Shown here: positions 21,418 to 30,808 of the stretch, piece after piece
Position numbering within the stretch: position 1 is the first letter of the stretch
How the letters are laid out: every line of letters starts with the position of its first letter
Source of the DNA: Kitasatospora setae KM-6054
GTDB taxonomy: Bacteria > Actinomycetota > Actinomycetes > Streptomycetales > Streptomycetaceae
Direction: 5' to 3'
Length of the DNA: 64,000 nt
Assembly: GCF_000269985.1 (NCBI RefSeq)
Contig: NC_016109.1
Span: forward strand, 3,038,001 to 3,102,000
Position numbers and translations under genes: made by a program
Notes under the pieces: generated by a model
What the model was told of the DNA's origin: nothing
The model's database searches: none
Seen by the model: only the letters and a program-made list of their open reading frames with translations

Positions 21418-22686
21418 CTAGGCGGTGGTCCCGTCGGCCAGGATCCGGCGGAAGCCGGTGTACGGGGCGAGCGCGGCCGGCAGCAGGACCGAGCCGTCGG
21501 GCTGGGCGCCCTGTTCGAGCAGGGCGGCGACGGTGCGGCCGATCGGGAGGGCGGAGCCGTTGAGGGTGGCGGCGACCTGCTTGCGGCCCTCCGCGCCGCG
21601 GTGCCGGATGCCCGCCCGGCGGGCCTGGAAGGAGCCGCAGTCGGAGACCGAGGAGATCTCCCGGTAGGTGTCGCCGCCCGGCATCCACACCTCGATGTCG
21701 TAGGTCGTCCGGGCCGAGAAGCCCAGGTCGCCGGCGGGCAGCAGGACGACCCGGTAGGAGAGTTCGAGCCTCTTCAGGCACTCCTCGACCTGGCCGACCA
21801 TCAGTTCCAGCTGGGCCTGGGCGTCCTCCAGGGCGCAGATCCGCACCAGTTCGACCTTCTCGAACTGGTGCAGCCGCAGGATGCCCCGGGTGTCGCGGCC
21901 GTAGGAGCCGGCCTCGGAGCGGTAGCAGGGCGTGCGGGCGGTGAGGGCGAGCGGGAGCGCCCCGGCGTCCAGCAGCTCTCCGGCGACCAGGTTGGTGAGC
22001 GGCACCTCGGCGGTCGGGATCAGGAAGAGCTCGCGGTCGCCGACCGAGGTCGCGAACAGGTCCTCCTCGAACTTGGGCAGTTGGCCGGTGCCGGTCATGG
22101 TGGCCCGGTCGACCAGGTGCGGCACCGAGTACTCGGTGTAGCCGTGCTCGGTGGTGTGCAGGTCCAGCAGGAAGGCGCCCAGGGCCCGTTCGAGCCGGGC
22201 GCCGGGGCCGCGGGTGACGGCGAAGCGGGCGCCGGAGAGCCGGGAGGCGCGCGGGAGGTCGAGGATGCCGAGCGCCTCGCCGAGGTCGGCGTGGTGGAGG
22301 GCGGGGCCGCCGACCGGGCGGTGCGGGCCGGACCGGCGGACCTCGACCGCCTCCTTCTCGCTGTCGCCGTCGGGGACGGTGTCCAGCGGCAGGTTGGGGA
22401 TGGTGAGCAGCCGGGCCTGGAGTTCGTCCTCGGTGGCGCGCAGCGCCTCCTCGGCGGTCCGGGCGTGCTCGCGCAGCCGGCGGGCCAGTTCGCGGGCGTC
22501 CTCGTCGCGGGCTCCGCCCTTGGCGGCGCGTTTGAGTTCGCCGCGCAGCCGCTCGTGCTCCTCCAACTGCTCGGCGCGGCGCCGGTGCAGGGCGCGCAGG
22601 CCGTCGAGGTCCAGGGTGTACCGGCGGCGGCCGAGGCGGCGGACCGCTTCGGGGCCGAGGTCGATGAGCTCGCGTACGTCGTGCAC
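21418..22686 (-). CDS. serS: Seryl-tRNA synthetase paralogue, cluster-located (VlmL role)
   Basis: 422-aa class II synthetase charging tRNA-Ser. The N-terminal coiled-coil arm (residues about 25-105, [18 protein letters not shown]) recognises the long variable arm of tRNA-Ser. Motif 2 ([15 protein letters not shown]) and motif 3 ([16 protein letters not shown]) are intact, so it should be active. In valanimycin biosynthesis VlmL is such a paralogue, making seryl-tRNA for VlmA. Here a VlmA-like gene (37000) and a tRNA-Ser-like array (36297-36823) lie in the same cluster, so it is probably a dedicated synthetase rather than the housekeeping copy. Motif 3 differs from the common NGSGLAVGRT form. 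Last gene of a long minus-strand operon. Confidence 0.93.
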   Translation of the reverse strand: MHDVRELIDLGPEAVRRLGRRRYTLDLDGLRALHRRRAEQLEEHERLRGELKRAAKGGARDEDARELARRLREHARTAEEALRATEDELQARLLTIPNLPLDTVPDGDSEKEAVEVRRSGPHRPVGGPALHHADLGEALGILDLPRASRLSGARFAVTRGPGARLERALGAFLLDLHTTEHGYTEYSVPHLVDRATMTGTGQLPKFEEDLFATSVGDRELFLIPTAEVPLTNLVAGELLDAGALPLALTARTPCYRSEAGSYGRDTRGILRLHQFEKVELVRICALEDAQAQLELMVGQVEECLKRLELSYRVVLLPAGDLGFSARTTYDIEVWMPGGDTYREISSVSDCGSFQARRAGIRHRGAEGRKQVAATLNGSALPIGRTVAALLEQGAQPDGSVLLPAALAPYTGFRRILADGTTA

Positions 22687-22790
22687 GTCTTCTCCTGGCG
22701 GGTGGTCGTGGCCGGGACGCGGCCCGGCCGGGACGGCGGTGGGGACGCCGGCCGGCCGGGCCGCGGGTGGGGCGGGTGGTCAGCGGGTGG

Positions 22791-24263
22791 TCAGCGGGTG
22801 CGCCGCGGGCGCGGGCGGGGCGGCAGGTGGGCGGCGGCGATCCGGCGGTAGCGGACCGGCCGGGTGGCGCGCATCCGCAGCGCGTAGAGCAGCCCGGCTC
22901 CGGCCACCAGCGGGACGGCCCACGGGAGTTCGGAGACCAGTCCGTGGTGGGAGCCGGTCAGCAGGTCGAAGTTGCCGACCACCAGGACGACGGTGGCGGC
23001 CAGGCCGAGCAGGCCGAGCAGCGGGGCCAGGACGCCCTGCCACCAGCCGGCGCCGCCGGTGCGGGCGCGGGCCAGCACCGCGAGGGCGGCGGCGGCCTGG
23101 AGGACGACGATGCCGAGGGTGCCGAGGCCGAGCATGCTGGTGGTGAGGTCGGCGTAGGGGTCGAGTCCGGCGAGCGCGAAGCCGGCCACCACGACGGCGC
23201 TCAGCCCGCTCTGGGCGAGGCTGGCCCGGTGCGGGGAGCCGTGCCGGCGGTGCAGGGCGGCGAGCCGGGCGGGCATCAGGCCGTCGTCGGCGAGGACCTG
23301 GGCGTAGCGGTTGGCGGCGCTGTGCAGGGCGAGGGTGGCGGCGAACAGGCTGGTGCACAGCATGATCTGCAGGGTGGTGGCGCCGGCCCCGCCGAGGTAG
23401 TCCCGGCCGATGCCGAAGAGCAGGTCGCCCTGCTGGGCGGCGGCGGTGTCGCGGACGGCGTCGGGGCCGATCGCGCCGACCGCCTCCCAGCTGGTCAGGG
23501 CGTAGAACCCGGCGATCAGCAGGACCGCGACGTAGGTGGCGCGGGGGACGCTGCGGCCGGGGTCGCGGGCCTCCTTGCCGTACAGGGCGGCGGACTCGAA
23601 GCCGATGAAGGAGATGAAGGCGAACATCAGCGAGACGCCGGCGCCGGCGCCGAGGGCCCCGGAGGGCGAGATCCCGGCGGCGGGCAGGGCGGCGGCGCCG
23701 TGCCGGCCGGCGATGGCGAGGTCGAGGGCGGCGAGGATGCCGATCTCGCCGACCATCAGGACGGCCAGCAGGCGGGCGCTGACCGCGATGTCGCGGTAGC
23801 CGAGCGCGGCGACGGCCAGCAGGCCGGCGGCGGCGCACAGCTGCCAGGGCAGGTCCAGTCCGTGGGCGGCGAGGACCAGTTGGGTGAAGTAGCCGAGGGC
23901 GCCGACGAGTCCGACGGTGGCGGCGTTGTAGGCGAGGACGGCGAGCCAGCCGGCGCCGATCGCGGCGGGGCGGCCGAGGCCGTCGGCGATGGCGGCGTAG
24001 AAGCCGCCGGAGCCGCCGGTGCGGCGGGCGCTGACCGCGTAGCCGACCGAGAAGCAGAGCAGGGTGGCGCCGGCGAACAGGAAGGCGGTGGGGACGGCCG
24101 CGCCGGTGCCGATGGCGAACGCCAGCGGCACGGTGCCGACCATGGCGGAGAGCGGGGCGGCGGCGGAGACGATCAGGAAGACGATGTGGGCGGTGCCGAG
24201 CCGTCCTCCCGGTCTCGCCGCGGGGGCGGCGGCCTGGACGGCGGCGGGGGCGGTGACGGTCAT
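22791..24263 (-). CDS. APC-superfamily amino acid/amine permease
   Basis: 490-aa integral membrane protein with about 12 hydrophobic segments. It has the APC signature regions SAAAPLSAMVGTVPLAFAIG (TM1), GGSGGFYAAIADGLGRPAA and FIGFESAALYGKEARDP. It may import an amino acid precursor or move an amine intermediate; direction and substrate are not readable. It lies between fabF (110 bp) and serS (104 bp), in the same orientation as the azoxy operon. Confidence 0.88.
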   Translation of the reverse strand: MTVTAPAAVQAAAPAARPGGRLGTAHIVFLIVSAAAPLSAMVGTVPLAFAIGTGAAVPTAFLFAGATLLCFSVGYAVSARRTGGSGGFYAAIADGLGRPAAIGAGWLAVLAYNAATVGLVGALGYFTQLVLAAHGLDLPWQLCAAAGLLAVAALGYRDIAVSARLLAVLMVGEIGILAALDLAIAGRHGAAALPAAGISPSGALGAGAGVSLMFAFISFIGFESAALYGKEARDPGRSVPRATYVAVLLIAGFYALTSWEAVGAIGPDAVRDTAAAQQGDLLFGIGRDYLGGAGATTLQIMLCTSLFAATLALHSAANRYAQVLADDGLMPARLAALHRRHGSPHRASLAQSGLSAVVVAGFALAGLDPYADLTTSMLGLGTLGIVVLQAAAALAVLARARTGGAGWWQGVLAPLLGLLGLAATVVLVVGNFDLLTGSHHGLVSELPWAVPLVAGAGLLYALRMRATRPVRYRRIAAAHLPPRPRPRRTR

Positions 24264-24373
24264 CTGGGCTCCGGTGGGCTGGCGTGGGCGGGCCGTCGCC
24301 GGGGTGGGGCCCGGGGCCCGCCGGGGTCGGGGTGCGGTGCGCCGGCGCGGTGGTCCGCCGCCCGGTCGGGCGG

Positions 24374-25591
24374 TCAGGGGGTGATCGCGACGACGGCGTT
24401 CTGGCCGCCGAATCCGAGGGAGTTGCTGAGGGCGAGGCCGATCGGCCGGTGGGTCTCGGCGGTGGCGATCTTGATGTCGATCCGGTCGCCGGGGGTGTTC
24501 AGGTTGGCGGTGGGCGGGACGAGGCCCTGTTCGACGGCGAGGACGGTGAAGGCGGCCTCGACGGCGCCGGCGGCGCCGAGGAGGTGGCCGGTGACGCCCT
24601 TGGTGGAGGTGACGAGCGGGTCGCCGTCGAGGGTGCGGCGCAGCACGGTCGCCTCGACGAGGTCGTTGCGGGGCGTGGAGGTGCCGTGCGCGTTGACGTG
24701 GTCGACGTCGGCGCCGGTGGCGCCGGCGTCGGCGAGCGCGGCGCGGATGGCGGCGTCGATGCCGTGGCCCTCGGGGTGCGGCGCGGTGACGTGGTGGGCG
24801 TCGGCGGTGGCGCCGTAGCCGGCGATCCGGGCGCGGATCCGGGCGCCGCGGGCGCGGGCGTCGGCGGCGCGTTCGAGGACGAGGACGCCGGCTCCCTCGC
24901 CGGCGACGAAGCCGTCGCGGTCGGCGTCGAAGGGGCGGGAGGCGGTGGCGGGGTCGTCGAAGCGGGTGGAGAGGGCGCCCATCTTGGCGAACCCGGCCAT
25001 CACCAGCGGGGTGATCATCGCTTCGGCGCCGCCGGCCAGCACGATGTCGCAGCGGTCGAGCAGCAGCAGGTCGCGGGCGGTGCCGAGGGCGGTGGTGCCG
25101 GAGGCGCAGGCGGTGGCGACCACCAGGTTGGGGCCGGTGGCGCCGAACTCGATGGCGGCCTGGCCGGCCAGCATGTTGGGCAGTTGCATGGGCAGCAGCA
25201 GCGGGGAGACCCGGCTCGGGGAGCTTTCGAGCATCACCCGGTGCTGTTCCTCGACGGTGCCGGGTCCGCCGTCGGCGCAGCCGAGGACGACGCCGACCCG
25301 GGCGCCGTCCCAGGTCCGCGGGTCGAGTCCGGCGTCGGTGACCGCCTCGTGGGCCGCGACCAGGGCGAACTGGGTGAAGCGGTCGAGGCGGTGGGCGCGG
25401 CGGGGGCCGAGCAGCCGGTCCGGGTCCCAGCCGGGCACCCGGCAGGAGATCCGGGCCGGGTGCTCGGCGAGCAGGGGGTCGTGGGACGCGGTGCCGCGGC
25501 CCGCGCGGACCGCCGCCCAGCTCGGGCCGGTGCCGATCCCGCCCGGGGTGACCAGGCCCAGTCCGGTGACGGCGATCTCGCGCGCGGCCAT
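24374..25591 (-). CDS. fabF-like: Beta-ketoacyl-ACP synthase II (FabF-like)
   Basis: 405-aa KAS II condensing enzyme with a complete Cys-His-His triad: Cys in TACASGTTAL, His in NAHGTSTPRND, His in KGVTGHLLGAAG. It elongates ACP-bound acyl chains with malonyl-ACP. Its start overlaps the upstream ACP stop by 1 nt. With the neighbouring ACP and FabH it forms a small cluster-specific chain-building set, probably making the fatty chain that becomes the amine. KR, DH and ER activities must come from primary metabolism. Confidence 0.94.
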   Translation of the reverse strand: MAAREIAVTGLGLVTPGGIGTGPSWAAVRAGRGTASHDPLLAEHPARISCRVPGWDPDRLLGPRRAHRLDRFTQFALVAAHEAVTDAGLDPRTWDGARVGVVLGCADGGPGTVEEQHRVMLESSPSRVSPLLLPMQLPNMLAGQAAIEFGATGPNLVVATACASGTTALGTARDLLLLDRCDIVLAGGAEAMITPLVMAGFAKMGALSTRFDDPATASRPFDADRDGFVAGEGAGVLVLERAADARARGARIRARIAGYGATADAHHVTAPHPEGHGIDAAIRAALADAGATGADVDHVNAHGTSTPRNDLVEATVLRRTLDGDPLVTSTKGVTGHLLGAAGAVEAAFTVLAVEQGLVPPTANLNTPGDRIDIKIATAETHRPIGLALSNSLGFGGQNAVVAITP

Positions 25592-25821
25592 CAGACCCGG
25601 CTCATCCGGGACTCGACGAGTTCGGCCATCTCGCCGATGGTCTCGGTGTCGAGGAGTTCGTCGTCGGTGACGCTGACGCCGAACTCGGTCTCCAGGACGA
25701 GGGAGAGCTCGACCACGGCGAGGGAGTCGAGTTCGATGTCCTCGCGGGTGGCCTCGGGGGTGACCTGCTCGGGGGTGACCTTGAGCTTGTGGACCAGGAT
25801 GGCCTTGATCTCTTCGAACAC
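25591..25821 (-). CDS. Acyl carrier protein of the azoxy operon
   Basis: 76-aa ACP with the phosphopantetheine serine in ELDSLAVVEL (about residue 36). It is FAS/type II PKS-like: FEEIKAILVHKL start, acidic helix II, TIGEMAELVESR end. GTG start at 25821 with AAGGA upstream. It lies between fabH (14-nt gap) and fabF (1-nt overlap), so it should carry the chain built by those enzymes. Confidence 0.93.
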   Translation of the reverse strand: MFEEIKAILVHKLKVTPEQVTPEATREDIELDSLAVVELSLVLETEFGVSVTDDELLDTETIGEMAELVESRMSRV

Positions 25822-25835
25822 GGCGGTGTCCTTCC

Positions 25836-26900
25836 TCAGCGGGCGTCGGGTGTCGGGTGGGGGCCCAGGTCGGGCCAGGTGAGGGTGGCGGCGCCCCAGG
25901 TGAGGCCGCCGCCGAAGGCGGTGAGCAGCACCCGCTGGCCCGGTCGCAGGTCGCCGCTCTCGGCGGACTGGGCGAGCAGCAGCGGGATGGAGGCGGCGCC
26001 GGTGTTGCCGACCCGCTCGATGTTGGAGAGCTGGCGCTCCGGGTCGATGTCGAGGCGTTCGGCGACGGCGGCCAGGATCCGGGCGTTGGCCTGGTGGGAG
26101 GCGAGCCGGTCGACGTCGGCCAGCTGCCAGCCGGCGGCGGCGAGCGCCTGCTGGGAGGACTCGGTCATCCGCTCGACGGCCTGCCGGAAGATCGCCCGGC
26201 CGGCCATCTGGAAGTACTGGTCGCCGTGGGCGGGCTGTTCGTCGGTGGAGCGGGTGCGGGAGCCGCCGGCCGGGACGGTGATCATCTCGCGCTGGTCGCC
26301 GTCGGAGCCGAGCACGATCGGCCCGACCGCGCCGGGTTCGTCGGCCCGGCCGGCCCGCAGCACCACGGCGCCCGCGCCGTCGGCGAAGATCACCGCGGTG
26401 GAGCGGTCGCCGGGGTTGACGATGGTGGTGAAGGCGTCGGCGGCGATCAGCAGGACCCGGGCGGCCGCGCCGGAGGCGATCAGGCCGCCGGCGGTGGCCA
26501 GGCCGTACAGGAAGCCGGTGCAGACCGCGGAGACGTCGAAGGCGGGGACGCCGCCGAGGCCGAGGCGGGCGGCGACCGAGGGGCCGGTGGCCGGGCAGGG
26601 GTGGTCGGGGGTGGTGGTGGCCAGCACCACCGCGTCGACCTGGGAGTCGTCGGCGGACTTGAGGGCGCGCAGGCCGGCCTCGACGGCGAGGTCGGAGGTG
26701 GCGGTGCCGGGGCCGACGAAGTGCCGGGCGGCGATGCCGGTGCGGGTGCGGATCCACTCGTCCGAGGTGTCCAGCCGGGCGACCAGGTCGGCGTTGGTGA
26801 CCACGTCGGGCGGCACGTAGCCGCCGACGCCGCAGATCACCGGGTGCCGGTCGGCCGGGTAGCCGGGCCGGCCGGCCGCTTCGGGCAGGCCGACGGTCAT
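25836..26900 (-). CDS. fabH-like: Beta-ketoacyl-ACP synthase III (FabH-like)
   Basis: 354-aa KAS III with the canonical catalytic set: Cys in DVSAVCTGFLYGL, His in SHQANARI, Asn in RVGNTGAAS (GNTG instead of the common GNTS). It should start chains by condensing an acyl-CoA with malonyl-ACP. The start overlaps the upstream diiron gene by 4 nt (ATGA). The start at 26900 is set by that coupling and by the N-terminus PVICGVGGYVPPDVVTNADL. Its starter choice would set the chain end of the azoxy product. Confidence 0.94.
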   Translation of the reverse strand: MTVGLPEAAGRPGYPADRHPVICGVGGYVPPDVVTNADLVARLDTSDEWIRTRTGIAARHFVGPGTATSDLAVEAGLRALKSADDSQVDAVVLATTTPDHPCPATGPSVAARLGLGGVPAFDVSAVCTGFLYGLATAGGLIASGAAARVLLIAADAFTTIVNPGDRSTAVIFADGAGAVVLRAGRADEPGAVGPIVLGSDGDQREMITVPAGGSRTRSTDEQPAHGDQYFQMAGRAIFRQAVERMTESSQQALAAAGWQLADVDRLASHQANARILAAVAERLDIDPERQLSNIERVGNTGAASIPLLLAQSAESGDLRPGQRVLLTAFGGGLTWGAATLTWPDLGPHPTPDAR

Positions 26901-27880
26901 ATCCCGTCGCCTTCCGAGGAGAGCACCTCGACCGGCAGGCCCATGTAGGCCATCCGGGCCTCGGCCATCTCGTCGGTCCACCGCTCGGCCATGTCGTAGC
27001 GCTGCTCGGGGGTGGTGTCGAGGAGGCGGACGCCGGGCCAGACCTCGTAGTCGCCGATCAGGTCGGCGTGCTGGTGCATGCCCTGCTGGAACAGTTCCTC
27101 GCGGTGGATGACGAACTCCCGGTCGGGGATCTCGTCCCACAGCTTGACGCCGGCCCGGAGGATCTCCAGCAGCCGCGGCCGGTACTCGGGGTGGGCGGCG
27201 ACGTGGTCGCGCAGGATGGTGGAGGCGACGGTCAGGTGGCGGATCTCGTCGATCGCGGTGCCCCGGGAGATCTCGCCGGTGGCGGGCGACAGCGGGGTCC
27301 ACTTGCGCTCGCTGAGTTCGGCGGCGGGGGCGAGGACGCCCTCGATGACGATGGCGAAGACGGCCACCCCGCCGATGAAGTCCCGCTGGTCGCGGACGAT
27401 GTCGAGGGTGAAGTCCTCGACCGGCTGGAGGACCCGGCGGCGGTAGTCGGCGGCCATGTCGTCGATGTCGCGCAGCAGGGTGGCGGCGGGCAGGCCGAGT
27501 TCCACCAGGTGGTTGCGGAACACCCGGGCGTGCCGGGCCTCGTCCACCAACTGCGTGGTGTAGAACTCCAGTTCGGGGATGCCGGGGGCGATCGCCACGT
27601 AGTGGGCGAGCAGCCGGGTGGCGATCTCCTCGGAGAGGCCGCGGAAGCCGAACTCCAGCACCAGGGCGTCCCGCAGCGGGCCGGGGGCGCGCAGGAAGTC
27701 GGGGACCCCGGCGCTCTCGTGGTGCCCCGTCACCCCGCGGCCGCGCAGGGTGCCCTGGGCGACCTGGGTGATCCAGTACGCGAGGTCGCAGTCGGCGGGC
27801 GAGAGGGCGAGCTCCTTGGCCCCGTCGAGCAGGCCGGGAGCCAGGTCCCAGTCGGCCTCGCGGGCCACTGATTCGGTCAT
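26897..27880 (-). CDS. vlmB-like: Ferritin-like diiron oxygenase, VlmB-like
   Basis: 327-aa predicted helical-bundle protein with two ExxH metal motifs, DEARHARVF (about residue 125) and DEIRHLTVAS (about 215), and intervening acidic residues (VIEGVLAP). This is the signature of ferritin-like nonheme diiron oxygenases. In the valanimycin pathway VlmB, with the membrane protein VlmO, oxidises the hydrazine intermediate to the azoxy group. The neighbours here (flavin reductase, small membrane protein) match that set. Coupled by 4-nt overlaps on both sides. Assignment to VlmB is by motif and context, not alignment. Confidence 0.8.
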   Translation of the reverse strand: MTESVAREADWDLAPGLLDGAKELALSPADCDLAYWITQVAQGTLRGRGVTGHHESAGVPDFLRAPGPLRDALVLEFGFRGLSEEIATRLLAHYVAIAPGIPELEFYTTQLVDEARHARVFRNHLVELGLPAATLLRDIDDMAADYRRRVLQPVEDFTLDIVRDQRDFIGGVAVFAIVIEGVLAPAAELSERKWTPLSPATGEISRGTAIDEIRHLTVASTILRDHVAAHPEYRPRLLEILRAGVKLWDEIPDREFVIHREELFQQGMHQHADLIGDYEVWPGVRLLDTTPEQRYDMAERWTDEMAEARMAYMGLPVEVLSSEGDGI

Positions 27881-28452
27881 GACTGCTGCTTCCCCTTCTC
27901 GGATGGTCTGGTGGCGGAGTGGTCGGTGACCGGGAAGAGCTCCCCGACGTACAGGCCGCCCGCGTAGCTGAGCAGCGGGACGCCGAAGTCCTCGGCGGAG
28001 GCGCGCACCACCCGGCCGAGCAGCACCTCGTGGTCGCCGACCGGGGTGCGGCCGGCGGTCCGGCAGGTGTACTGGGCGAGCGCGCCGTCCAGCAGCGGGG
28101 CGGTGGTGTACGGGTCGTGCCGCCACTGGAGGCCGTCGAACTGGCGGGAGCCCTCGGGCCGGCCGGAGTCGGCGAACCAGCGGGCCAGGCCGCCCTGGTC
28201 GCCGTCCAGCACGTTGACCGAGAACCGGCCCTCGGCGACCGCGAGTTCGGCGAGCACCGAGTCGGCCCGCAGGCTGGCGCCGAGGATCAGCGGCCGGTGC
28301 GAGACCAGGGTGGCGGTGGAGACGGTGGTGCCGTGCAGGCGGCCCCGGTGGGCCACCGTGAGGACCGCCACCGGCGAGGCCAGGTGGTACAGCGCCCGGC
28401 GGCGGCGGACCTCCTCGGGGGGTTCGACCGGGGCCTGGGCGGGCGCGCTCAC
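27877..28452 (-). CDS. vlmR-like: Flavin reductase, HpaC/VlmR-like
   Basis: 191-aa flavin reductase-domain protein (residues about 20-170): PVAVLTVAHRGRLHGTTVST, RPLILGASLRADSVL, FSVNVLDGDQGGLARWFA, VGDHEVLLGRV. It supplies reduced FMN from NAD(P)H to a two-component monooxygenase, as VlmR does for the isobutylamine N-hydroxylase VlmH. The partner here is the VlmH-like gene at 30809-31948. GTG start at 28452 overlaps the upstream stop (GTGA). Confidence 0.9.
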   Translation of the reverse strand: MSAPAQAPVEPPEEVRRRRALYHLASPVAVLTVAHRGRLHGTTVSTATLVSHRPLILGASLRADSVLAELAVAEGRFSVNVLDGDQGGLARWFADSGRPEGSRQFDGLQWRHDPYTTAPLLDGALAQYTCRTAGRTPVGDHEVLLGRVVRASAEDFGVPLLSYAGGLYVGELFPVTDHSATRPSEKGKQQS

Positions 28453-29003
28453 CGCGCCGCCCCGGCCGGTTCGGGCGCGGCCGCCGGGGTGGCGGCGGCC
28501 GCACCGCGGGGGCGGTGGCCGACCGGTACCGGGTCGGAGGCGTGGCCGAGCGGCTTGGGGTGGGCGACCCCGAGGTCGTCCAGCAGCCGCAGGTAGCCGG
28601 GCTGCCGGACCGGTTCGAAGGGCAGCGCGAAGGACTTCATGAAGTTGCCGAAGATCCCCCGGTCGCCGAACAGGTGGAACGGCAGCACCAGCAGCGCCCA
28701 CTCCGGCTTGACCAGCCAGCACCACAGCGCCGCGACGGCGCCCTGGGTGAGCAGGCTGTGCATGGTGTTGTAGAGGACGTAGTACGCCTTGGCGATCGGC
28801 TTCCCGCCGGCCCGGCGGAAGGCCAGGGCGCCGGGGATGTAGCCGATCAGGTCGATGTAGAGGAACAGGCCGATCGCGGGCAGCCAGCGGATCTCGTCGA
28901 GGTGCCAGACGATCAGGCCGGTGGTGACGGCCAGCGCGGTCAGGTACTCGGCCCGGTGCAGGGCGTGGGTTCTCGGGGTCTCGAACGGGTTTGCCTGGTC
29001 CAC
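28449..29003 (-). CDS. vlmO-like: Small integral membrane protein, VlmO-like
   Basis: 184-aa protein with about four hydrophobic segments (YLTALAVTTGLIVWHL, AIGLFLYIDLIGYIPGALAF, YYVLYNTMHSLLTQG, ALWCWLVKPEWALLVLPF), histidines near the membrane face (HLDEIRW, TMHSLL, PFHLFGDRG) and a Pro/Ala-rich tail. It resembles the position and type of VlmO, the membrane component needed with VlmB for hydrazine-to-azoxy oxidation. GTG start at 29003 with AGGAGG 6 nt upstream. Identity rests on context and topology. Confidence 0.72.
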   Translation of the reverse strand: MDQANPFETPRTHALHRAEYLTALAVTTGLIVWHLDEIRWLPAIGLFLYIDLIGYIPGALAFRRAGGKPIAKAYYVLYNTMHSLLTQGAVAALWCWLVKPEWALLVLPFHLFGDRGIFGNFMKSFALPFEPVRQPGYLRLLDDLGVAHPKPLGHASDPVPVGHRPRGAAAATPAAAPEPAGAAR

Positions 29004-29016
29004 GGGGTGCCTCCTG

Positions 29017-29493
29017 TCAGTGGGTGACGCCGGCGACCAGCTCCACGTCGCCGGTCAGCCTGGTCGCGGGGAACAGGCCGGTGACGGCCCAGGCGACGGT
29101 CTCCCGGATGACGCGCTCCGCGATCGGGTCGAGGATGCCTTCGAGGCTGGGGATGCCGAAGTCGAAGTCGGCCTCGAAGGCGACGTTGACGTCCGGGCCG
29201 GCCTGGGTGAACGTCCACCGGCCGGTGAAGGAGTCGAAGTCGCCGTCGCTCTGCTCGAACTCGAGCTGCAGGCGCTCCGGGAAGAACCGGTCGTCCTCGG
29301 TCCAGCGGAGCAGGCCGCTGCGGAAGTGCAGCTCCCAGCTGGAGGAGCCGACCGGCTCGGGCAGGGTGGAGTGCACGGTGGTGGCCCGCACGTGCGGGGC
29401 GAGGTCCGGGTAGCGCTCCCAGCGGAGCACCTCAGCGAAGACGTGCTCGGCGCTCTCGCCGCTCACCACCGCGTCCAGGGTCACGTGTCGCAC
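29017..29493 (-). CDS. SRPBCC-fold (polyketide cyclase/START-like) protein
   Basis: 158-aa single-domain protein with the Bet v1/SRPBCC pattern: RHVTLDAVVSGESAEHVFAE start, RWERYPDLAPHVRATTVHS, WELHFRSGLLRWTEDDRFFP, and a C-terminal long helix (IAERVIRETVAWAVTGLFP). Aromatases/cyclases of type II PKS and ligand-binding proteins share this fold. In this operon it could bind the alkyl chain or a reactive N-N intermediate; no catalytic residues identify a reaction. GTG start only 2 nt after the aminotransferase stop. Confidence 0.82.
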   Translation of the reverse strand: MRHVTLDAVVSGESAEHVFAEVLRWERYPDLAPHVRATTVHSTLPEPVGSSSWELHFRSGLLRWTEDDRFFPERLQLEFEQSDGDFDSFTGRWTFTQAGPDVNVAFEADFDFGIPSLEGILDPIAERVIRETVAWAVTGLFPATRLTGDVELVAGVTH

Positions 29494-29495
29494 GG

Positions 29496-30779
29496 TTACT
29501 TACCGCCTTCCGGCATCGTGGCCGAGCCCCGGACCAGGTCGAGGGTGGCCTTGTCGAAGGAGTCGAGGAGGAACTCCACGTCGCTGTCGGCCAGGATCGC
29601 GGGCGGCGTGAAGCGCACCACCGAGCTGCCGTTCATCGAGTGGTTGGCCACGACCCCGTGGTTGAACAGTTCGATCAGGAGCTCGCCGGCCAGGCCCGCC
29701 TCGACCAGCTCCACGCCGATCAGCAGGCCCTGGCCGCGGACGTCCACGACGAGCTCGGGGATGTTGCGGCGGGCGATCTCCTCGATCCGCGGCAGCAGCC
29801 GGGCGCCGAGGTCCATCGACCGGGTCACCAGCCGCTCCTCCTGCACGGCGCGCACGGCGCCCTGCACGGCGGCCATCAGCAGCGGCTGCCCGGAGAAGGT
29901 CGCGGTGTGGACGTACGGGTCCTTGTCGAAGGGCCTGAACGCCTTGCGGGTGGCGATCGCCGCGGAGACCGGGACGATGCCGCCGCCGAGCGCCTTGCCC
30001 GCCAGCAGGACGTCGGGGGTGACGCCCTCGATGTCGGCGCCCCACCACTCGCCGAGGCGGCCGAAGCCGGTCTGCACCTCGTCGAGGATCAGGAAGCCCT
30101 CGTACTCGCGGACGGCCTCCTCGACCTGCTTCAGGAAGCCCTTCGGCGGGATGATCACGCCGCCCTCGCCCTGCACCGGCTCGATGATCACCGCGACCTC
30201 GCCGGGGTGCGCGGCCAGTTCGGCGCGCAGCGCGTCGATGTCGCCGAACGGCAGGTGCAGGACGTCCGGGATGAGCGGGCGGAACGGCGCCTGGTAGACC
30301 TCCTTGGCGGTGGCCGACAGCGCGCCCAGGGTCTTGCCGTGGTAGCCGCCCTTGAACGAGACGGTGCGCTTGTGGCCGTTGGCGCGGGCCAGCTTCAGGC
30401 CGGTCTCGACCGCCTCGGCGCCGGAGAGCGCGAAGTGCACCCGGTCCAGGCCGGCCGGGGTGATCGCGGTGAGCGCCTCGGCCGCGCGGGCCACCGTCGG
30501 CTCCAGCAGGATGCGGGTGGCCGTCGGGTGGGTGTGCAGTTGGCGGGCGACCTCCTCGACCACGATCGGGTGCCGGGCGCCCATGATGAACACGCCGTAG
30601 CCGCCCGCGTTGAGGAAGCGCTCGCCGTCGCTGGTGGTCAGCCAGGCGCCGGAGGACTCGACCTCCATGTGGCTGCCGAACAGCTCGGCCAGGGTGGCCC
30701 GGCCCTTGCTCAGGTGGGCCCGGTAGAGGCCGAGGATCTCCTCCTCGGTGTCGACCCTGGGTTCCAGCACGGTAGTCAT
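29496..30779 (-). CDS. Class III PLP-dependent aminotransferase
   Basis: 427-aa fold-type I aminotransferase: SGAEAVETGLKLAR and GGYHGKTLGALSAT (PLP phosphate), IIEPVQGEGG, LILDEVQTGFGR, and the Schiff-base lysine in LLAGKALGGG. Close in type to putrescine/acylornithine aminotransferases. Here it probably converts a fatty aldehyde to the primary amine that is N-hydroxylated next, replacing the valine decarboxylase step of valanimycin. TAA stop, 29 nt after the upstream gene. Confidence 0.92.
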   Translation of the reverse strand: MTTVLEPRVDTEEEILGLYRAHLSKGRATLAELFGSHMEVESSGAWLTTSDGERFLNAGGYGVFIMGARHPIVVEEVARQLHTHPTATRILLEPTVARAAEALTAITPAGLDRVHFALSGAEAVETGLKLARANGHKRTVSFKGGYHGKTLGALSATAKEVYQAPFRPLIPDVLHLPFGDIDALRAELAAHPGEVAVIIEPVQGEGGVIIPPKGFLKQVEEAVREYEGFLILDEVQTGFGRLGEWWGADIEGVTPDVLLAGKALGGGIVPVSAAIATRKAFRPFDKDPYVHTATFSGQPLLMAAVQGAVRAVQEERLVTRSMDLGARLLPRIEEIARRNIPELVVDVRGQGLLIGVELVEAGLAGELLIELFNHGVVANHSMNGSSVVRFTPPAILADSDVEFLLDSFDKATLDLVRGSATMPEGGK

Positions 30780-30808
30780 CGATCAACTCGCTTTCGGGAC
30801 GACGGGTT

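Noticed and set aside
21418..22686. serS as an incidental housekeeping gene splitting two clusters
   Set aside because: It is in the azoxy operon orientation, and a SerRS paralogue is a known component of the vlm pathway; only a genome search can settle copy number.
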